A DNA stretch of 64,000 bases from an uncultured Bacteroidia bacterium (GTDB lineage Bacteria; Bacteroidota; Bacteroidia; Bacteroidales; F082): NCBI GenBank assembly GCA_902785755.1, contig CACZZO010000021.1:1-64000 (forward strand). The letters are read 5' to 3'. Positions 59,189 through 64,000 of this stretch are shown here, piece by piece. The notes below the pieces were generated by a model, which worked only from the letters and a program-made list of their open reading frames with translations, was not told where the DNA came from and ran no database searches. Position numbers and translations under genes: made by a program. Each line of letters starts with the position of its first letter. The stretch's first letter is position 1.

Positions 59189-60142
59189 TTATTGCTTTCG
59201 AGCAACAACTTTTTTCACGGCCTCAACGATGTCGGGTGTGTCCAAATGATAGAATTTCAGCAGTTCTTCAGGCTTTCCGCTTTGTCCGAACTCATCATTA
59301 ATGGCGACCATCTCCATCGGGCAAGGCATGTTCAAGGCCAAAACCTGAGCAATGCTGTCGCCCAAACCGCCATTGCGCTGATGTTCCTCCGCCGTAACCA
59401 CGCAACGGGTCTTCCCTACTGATTTCAGCACGGCTTCCACATCCAACGGCTTGATGGTGTGAATGTTAATCAACTCTGCATTGATGCCCATCTCCTTCAA
59501 AATCGGCAACGCTTGAACGGCTTTCCAAACAAGGTGGCCGCAAGCAAAAATGGTGACATCATTGCCTTCTTGCAGCATTTGCGCCTTCCCGATGATGAAC
59601 TTCTCGTCCACAGGGGTGAAATTCGGCACTTTCGGGCGACCGAAACGCAGGTAAACAGGTCCGTCGTATTCGGCGACGGCGAGGGTCGCGTTCTTGGTTT
59701 GGTTGAAGTCGCAAGGCACGATGACCGTCATGTTGGGCAACATCTTCATCAGGCCGATGTCCTCAAGGATTTGGTGCGTGGCGCCGTCCTCGCCGAGGGT
59801 AAGTCCGGCATGTGAGGCGGCAATTTTCACGTTCTTGTTGGAATAGGCCACGCTTTGGCGAATTTGGTCGTAGACGCGCCCCGTGGCAAAAGCCGCGAAA
59901 GTACCCGTGAACGGCACGAAACCGCTCAAAGCCATGCCAGCCGCCATGTCAATCATATTGGCCTCGGCGATGCCCGTCTGGAAAAAACGGTTGGGAAATT
60001 CCTTGGCGAAGTCGCCCATTTTCAATGAGCCGGTGAGGTCGGCGCAATAGGCTACCACCTTGGGATTGCGGCGACCTGCTTCGAGCAAACCTTCACCGAA
60101 CCCCGATCTTGTATCTTTTTGGTTTTGAATAGTGAAATCCAT
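59189..60142 (-). CDS. Transketolase, C-terminal subunit (split)
   Basis: The 317-aa protein carries the pyrimidine-binding and C-terminal domains: [20 protein letters not shown] with the catalytic-type Glu, [34 protein letters not shown] and [10 protein letters not shown]. With the N-terminal half encoded upstream (60265-61107) it forms a two-subunit transketolase of the pentose phosphate pathway, common in anaerobes and archaea. The two genes are 122 bp apart with a palindromic element between. Confidence 0.93.
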   Translation of the reverse strand: MDFTIQNQKDTRSGFGEGLLEAGRRNPKVVAYCADLTGSLKMGDFAKEFPNRFFQTGIAEANMIDMAAGMALSGFVPFTGTFAAFATGRVYDQIRQSVAYSNKNVKIAASHAGLTLGEDGATHQILEDIGLMKMLPNMTVIVPCDFNQTKNATLAVAEYDGPVYLRFGRPKVPNFTPVDEKFIIGKAQMLQEGNDVTIFACGHLVWKAVQALPILKEMGINAELINIHTIKPLDVEAVLKSVGKTRCVVTAEEHQRNGGLGDSIAQVLALNMPCPMEMVAINDEFGQSGKPEELLKFYHLDTPDIVEAVKKVVARKQ

Positions 60143-60164
60143 ATTTCTATGTTGAATTGTTGAT

Positions 60165-60256
60165 TGTTTAATTGTTGAGCTGTTGGTCGGGGCCTTCGAC
60201 AGGCTCAGGCACCCTCAGTCTCGTAAAAACAAGGTCCCTGAGCTTGTCGAAGGGCC
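60165..60256. repeat. REP hairpin between the transketolase halves
   Basis: GGCCTTCGACAGGCTCAGG (60191-60209) pairs with CCTGAGCTTGTCGAAGGGCC (60237-60256), with one G-U and one bulge. It is preceded by TGTTTAATTGTTGA (60165-60178), a word also found beside the element at 10133. As an RNA it would form a long hairpin inside the tkt transcript. Confidence 0.8.
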
Positions 60257-60264
60257 GGCATAAA

Positions 60265-61107
60265 TTAGTAATCACCTAAAGTCTCCTCCAACTGTGAAAG
60301 CGCGTTGGCGGCCTGCTCGTCGTTGGGCGGAGTGCCGTGCCATTTGTGAGTGCCCATCATAAAGTCCACGCCCATGCCCATTTCGGTATGCGCGAGGATG
60401 AGTTGCGGCTTGCCTTGACAGGCGTTTTCGCGGGCGAATTTCAGGGTGTTCACCACAGCCTGCATATTGTTGCCGCTCATTTCGAGAACCTCCCAGCCAA
60501 AAGCCTCGTACTTGGCGCGAAGGTCGCCGAGGTTCATCACGTCATCGGTTGAGCCGTCAATCTGTTTCTTGTTGTAGTCAATAATGGCGATGAGGTTGTC
60601 GACTCCTTTGACAGGCGCATACATGGCTGCCTCCCAAATCTGGCCTTCCTCCTGTTCGCCGTCGCCCATGAGGACGAAAACAAGGTGATTGTCGCCGTTC
60701 AATTTCTTGGCTTGTGCCGCACCGATGGCCACCGAAAGCCCCTGCCCCAACGAGCCAGAGGCGATTCGCACGCCCGGCAAGCCCTCAGCCGTGGTGGGAT
60801 GCCCTTGCAGGCGTGTGCCAAGATGGCGGAAGGTAGCGAGTTCACTTACAGGGAAATAGCCACGCCGCGCCATGATGCTATAGAGCATCGGACTGATGTG
60901 GCCGTTGGAGAGGAAAAACATGTCCTCGCCGTTGCCGTCCATGCGGAAATTGGCGGGGTCGATTTGCATTTGGTCGAAGTAAAGGGCTGTAACAATGTCA
61001 GTTGCGCCCAAAGAGCCGCCCGGATGCCCCGACTGGCACCCATGCACCATGCGGATAATGTCGCGGCGCACTTGGGTAGCGGTTCTTTCTAATTCGTTGA
61101 TGGTCAT
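60265..61107 (-). CDS. Transketolase, N-terminal subunit (split)
   Basis: The 280-aa thiamine-diphosphate-binding half: VHGCQSGHPGGSLGATDIVT at the start, SLGQGLSVAIGAA, and VLMGDGEQEEGQIWEAAMYA (the GDG...N ThDP motif, near residue 147) with NLIAIIDYNKKQ, ending HTEMGMGVDFM. First gene of the tkt pair, with a -7 box at 61142-61149 on the minus strand. Confidence 0.94.
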   Translation of the reverse strand: MTINELERTATQVRRDIIRMVHGCQSGHPGGSLGATDIVTALYFDQMQIDPANFRMDGNGEDMFFLSNGHISPMLYSIMARRGYFPVSELATFRHLGTRLQGHPTTAEGLPGVRIASGSLGQGLSVAIGAAQAKKLNGDNHLVFVLMGDGEQEEGQIWEAAMYAPVKGVDNLIAIIDYNKKQIDGSTDDVMNLGDLRAKYEAFGWEVLEMSGNNMQAVVNTLKFARENACQGKPQLILAHTEMGMGVDFMMGTHKWHGTPPNDEQAANALSQLEETLGDY

Positions 61108-61141
61108 ATTGGAAGTATTTTGAAGTTCAGAAAATCGAGTG

Positions 61142-61149
61142 CAAAGCTA
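61142..61149 (-). promoter_or_regulatory. -7 box of the split transketolase operon
   Basis: CAAAGCTA reads TAGCTTTG on the minus strand, 35 bp before the ATG at 61107. Confidence 0.6.
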
Positions 61150-61158
61150 CGGAAAAAA

Positions 61159-61347
61159 CTATTCCAAATCACTCTTATCGACCTTGTTTTTCTTTCGGTC
61201 GTAGTCTTTCTTCGACTTATGCACCTTCGATGGCCGCATACTGACTTGCTTACCATACTGCTTGATTTCCTTCTCGCGGTCGGCTTTGAGGAGGGATTTT
61301 AGGGTGCTGAATTGCTTTTTCTTGGGCTTTTTGGATTTGGATTTCAT
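61159..61347 (-). CDS. Small lysine-rich protein
   Basis: A 62-aa protein rich in Lys (SKSKKPKKKQFSTLKSLLKA and KVHKSKKDYDRKKNK), with no signal or membrane segment. I recall similar small basic hypothetical proteins in Bacteroidetes; a nucleic-acid or ribosome-related role is only a guess. It starts 34 bp downstream of hsdR, same strand, and ends before the tkt promoter. Confidence 0.6.
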   Translation of the reverse strand: MKSKSKKPKKKQFSTLKSLLKADREKEIKQYGKQVSMRPSKVHKSKKDYDRKKNKVDKSDLE

Positions 61348-61381
61348 AATTTATGCTACTAATTTTCAATTGTTTCAATCA

Positions 61382-64000
61382 CTACGCCGCCCCGCCATAC
61401 TGCTGATAGACAAAGTCATACACCGCATCGCGGTAAAAGTCAATTGTTTCGTCCGGATAAGACTCAGGAAGTTCTTTCCATAGTATTACCCGAATAGTGT
61501 TAATAATGGCCGCTTTCGTCTCTGGTTTGTCAAACGGACGATTCATCGTTGCCAGCTGCTCCTTGATTTTCTCCAAAAGGTCCTTGGCAACCTTTTTCAG
61601 CTTCTTGATGTCTTCTTTCGTTAGGTCGTCTTTCATCAGCACATCGAACATGGAGAGTTGCTCATCGTTCTCGAAACCCTCGCGGACATAGCGTTTTTCC
61701 TCTTCGGTCAGCTCATCCGACAACTTCATCAAATCCTCGAAGGTTTTCTCAATGGTGACACGGTTTTGCTCGTTGTTGTAGTCGTGGATGATTGCCTGAT
61801 ACTTTTCGTAGAAGTTGATACGCAAGGGGTTCGCTGCCAACATCTGTGCAATACGTTCCTGCAACAGGTCTTGTATGTCTTTCATAATGAGGTTCTTCTC
61901 GCGACTCTTGGCAAACTCATGTCTCAGCAGGTCGAAATTGATGCCGCTGATGTCGAAACGGCGGGAATTGCTGTCGGATAACGTCAGGTTTTCCACCTCA
62001 AGATGCTCGCTGACAATCGCGTTGATTGCCACGCTAAGTTCGGTGATGTCGGCGTGTTTGCGTTTCTTTTGCAATTCCTTGTAGATGGCTTCAATGGCAT
62101 CCTTTTGTTGCTTCATCTCAGGAGTAATATCCTCGCGGTCAAGGTATTTCCATAGTTTCAGCAAGGTAGTGGCAAAGGTGCAGTAAGTCTTTCTGATTTC
62201 CAGAGTCTCACATACAGCGTTGGCCGCCGACTTCAACAACGAAAGTTTGTAGAAACTCTCAGCCTCAATCAGTTCTTGCAGTTCAAAACCATGCTCTTTC
62301 AAGAATGTAGTGGCAGCGGCTATGGTCTGGGTTACCTGCTTGATAAGTTCTTTTTTGTCGATGGTTGGGTCGTTGCCATTGGCACCTCCATCAGGATTGG
62401 CGGTATAGTCGGCCAAGGCCTGCCGCAAGGCTTTCACGATGCCCATGTAGTCGATGATGAGGCCGTTGGTCTTGCCTTCGGCCACACGGTTGGCGCGGGC
62501 GATGGTCTGCATCAGCGTGTGGGCTTTCATGGGTTTGTCGATGTAGAGGCACGACAGGGTCTTCACGTCGAAACCTGTCAGCCACATGGCGCAGACGAAG
62601 ACGATGCGGAGCTTCGAGTCGGCATCTTTGAACTCTTTGTCGAGTTCGCGCTTCTCCATCTTCTCGCGGTGCGTCTTGATGTCCAAGCCCCACTTCTCAA
62701 AAGTCTGGATCTCGTTCTGCTCTTGCGAGACGACAACGGCCATCTCGGTCTCCTTCATCCACTCCAACTTGCGCGTCAGCTCCTGCACTTCTTGTTGCGA
62801 GGTGCAGGCGGCAATGGTCTGCTCCAAAGCCTTGATTTCTTGCTGCCAGTATTCCTGAGCGTAGTCGTACATGCGCACACAAGTCACTTTGTTGTAGCAT
62901 ACGAACATGGCCTTGCCTGAAGTCCAGAGGTCGCTGTAGTGTTTCACGAAGTCTTGTGCCACGATGCGCAGCCTGGATCTTGCGGTCAGCAGGTGGACTT
63001 CCTTGGAAAACTCACGTTCCAGCTTGGCCAATTGCGAGGCATCCATGTCGCCGGCCTGCTCCAAGGCGGCGGCAATCTCCTCGTTGATTTCGGGATTCTT
63101 CAGGTCTTTCAGCTTCTCGCCACGGTTCTCGTAGAACAAAGGCACGGTGGCCTTGTCGTCCACTGCGCGTTTGAAGTCGTATATGCTGACATAGCCGCCA
63201 AAGGTGCGGGCGGTGATGTTGTCGTTGGAAAGCAAGGGCGTGCCCGTGAATCCGATGCGGTGTGCCGTAGGCAACAAGTGCATGAGATTTTCGGCGAAGA
63301 TACCGTTTTGCGTGCGGTGCGCCTCGTCGCTCATCACGATAATGTCATGGTCGGGATGGATGGGTATGGCGTTGGGGTCGTTGAACTTTTGGATGAGTGA
63401 GAAGATGAAGGAAGGATTGCCTCTCAGCTTGGCTTTCAGGTCTTCACCGCTCGAAGCGATGAACTTCTCGGCCTTCACCTTGCCCAACAGCCCGCAGTTC
63501 TCGAAAGTATCACTGATTTGCTTGTTCAGCTCGTCGCGGTCGGTGAGGACAACGATGGTTGGCGAACCTTCAAACTTGCGACGTATCTTCTGCGACAGAA
63601 ACACCATCGAATAGCTCTTGCCGCTGCCTTGCGTATGCCAAAACACGCCCAACTTGCCGTTGAGATACTGACGGTTGCGATACATCTCAACAGCTTGGTT
63701 CACACCAAGATACTGGTGGTTGCGGGCCAATATCTTCGCTATGTTGCCGCCCGAGTGGTCGTAGAGGATGAAATTCTCCAACAGGTCGAGGAAGTTCTCT
63801 TTCTTGCAGATGCCGCGTAGCATGGTAGGCAATTCGATATTGCCCTCCTCCATCTCGTTGAGGCGTTTCCATTCGTGGAAAAACTCCCATTTCGAGTCGA
63901 TGGTGCCCACCCGTGCCTCCAAACCGTTGCTGAACATGATGAAGGCGTTGTGGTAGAACAATTGCGGGATGGTGTCTAAATAGTCGCGGTAGTTCATGTT
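61382..64000 (-). CDS. hsdR: Type I restriction enzyme subunit R (partial)
   Basis: The frame is open to the window edge, so the N-terminus (including the PD-(D/E)XK nuclease domain) lies outside; the ATG at 63997 is internal. About 871 residues are visible. Walker A (FWHTQGSGKSYSM) lies near local residue 119, the DEAH box (MSDEAHRTQNG) near 222, motif III (IGFTGTPL) follows, and WLTGFDVKTLSCLYIDKPMK and TIARANRV are motifs V-VI of the translocase. The helical C-terminus would contact HsdM/HsdS. It translocates DNA and cuts unmodified DNA as part of HsdRMS; hsdM and hsdS are not in the window. Confidence 0.93.
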   Translation of the reverse strand, partial: NMNYRDYLDTIPQLFYHNAFIMFSNGLEARVGTIDSKWEFFHEWKRLNEMEEGNIELPTMLRGICKKENFLDLLENFILYDHSGGNIAKILARNHQYLGVNQAVEMYRNRQYLNGKLGVFWHTQGSGKSYSMVFLSQKIRRKFEGSPTIVVLTDRDELNKQISDTFENCGLLGKVKAEKFIASSGEDLKAKLRGNPSFIFSLIQKFNDPNAIPIHPDHDIIVMSDEAHRTQNGIFAENLMHLLPTAHRIGFTGTPLLSNDNITARTFGGYVSIYDFKRAVDDKATVPLFYENRGEKLKDLKNPEINEEIAAALEQAGDMDASQLAKLEREFSKEVHLLTARSRLRIVAQDFVKHYSDLWTSGKAMFVCYNKVTCVRMYDYAQEYWQQEIKALEQTIAACTSQQEVQELTRKLEWMKETEMAVVVSQEQNEIQTFEKWGLDIKTHREKMEKRELDKEFKDADSKLRIVFVCAMWLTGFDVKTLSCLYIDKPMKAHTLMQTIARANRVAEGKTNGLIIDYMGIVKALRQALADYTANPDGGANGNDPTIDKKELIKQVTQTIAAATTFLKEHGFELQELIEAESFYKLSLLKSAANAVCETLEIRKTYCTFATTLLKLWKYLDREDITPEMKQQKDAIEAIYKELQKKRKHADITELSVAINAIVSEHLEVENLTLSDSNSRRFDISGINFDLLRHEFAKSREKNLIMKDIQDLLQERIAQMLAANPLRINFYEKYQAIIHDYNNEQNRVTIEKTFEDLMKLSDELTEEEKRYVREGFENDEQLSMFDVLMKDDLTKEDIKKLKKVAKDLLEKIKEQLATMNRPFDKPETKAAIINTIRVILWKELPESYPDETIDFYRDAVYDFVYQQYGGAA

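Noticed and set aside
59041..59208. N-terminal extension of alkaline phosphatase
   Set aside because: It translates a known type of intergenic repeat; the signal peptide starts at 59040.
1..64000. tRNA or rRNA genes and insertion sequences
   Set aside because: No cloverleaf with a GTTCGA-type T-loop, rRNA-like segment, or transposase was recognised in any intergenic space.

Overview
The window looks like a chromosomal segment of an uncultivated, T9SS-bearing member of the Bacteroidales. The evidence is: several proteins with type IX secretion (T9SS) C-terminal sorting domains; start codons without Shine-Dalgarno sequences; about a dozen Bacteroidetes-type -7 promoter boxes (TAnnTTTG) placed before genes; and gut-commensal metabolism (FeoAB fusion, GH109 with a hexosamine-kinase-like gene, split transketolase, biosynthetic arginine decarboxylase). 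No rRNA, tRNA, IS transposase, phage gene or CRISPR array was seen.

Layout. 1-6.5 kb: end of a PD-(D/E)XK protein, dgt, a secreted glycosidase-like protein, feoAB with its Cys-rich partner, and a secreted lipoprotein-like domain protein. 6.6-17 kb: a T9SS/vitamin-B12 island. A cobalamin riboswitch on the minus strand drives two T9SS cargo proteins, a BtuG-like beta-propeller lipoprotein, a 54-aa CWC cysteine-rich protein and a BtuF-like binding lipoprotein. The operon is flanked by two plus-strand T9SS propeller proteins; one has a broken sorting domain, and the other is preceded by a remnant of a second BtuF-like gene. 17-22.4 kb: GlcNAc-kinase-like gene, speA, a toxin-antitoxin pair and an acyl-CoA ligase. 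22.4-49.6 kb: a 27-kb minus-strand cluster encoding three giant glycine-rich repeat proteins (1797, 2043 and 4971 aa), a 101-aa membrane-tail protein at its end and a 53-aa signal-peptide ORF at its head. 49.8-61 kb: EamA transporter with a second toxin-antitoxin pair, an exonuclease/phosphatase-family protein, a thioredoxin-like protein carrying a palindromic repeat inside its coding sequence, a divergent hexosamine kinase/GH109 pair, a glycosyltransferase fusion, alkaline phosphatase and split transketolase. 61-64 kb: a small basic protein and the C-terminal part of a type I restriction HsdR.

The most unusual content is the giant repeat cluster. Its proteins are built from a module centred on VYGGG, arranged as a four-step super-repeat of about 160 residues. 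The three genes meet at the same phase of this module, each has its own signal peptide, and only the last carries a recognisable T9SS sorting domain. The second notable system is the riboswitch-controlled surface operon, which appears to couple B12 capture to T9SS cargo without a BtuB receptor in the window. Several families of intergenic palindromes are scattered through the region, one of them inside a coding sequence.

All calls are from reading the sequence by eye; family names are recognition from memory, not search results.
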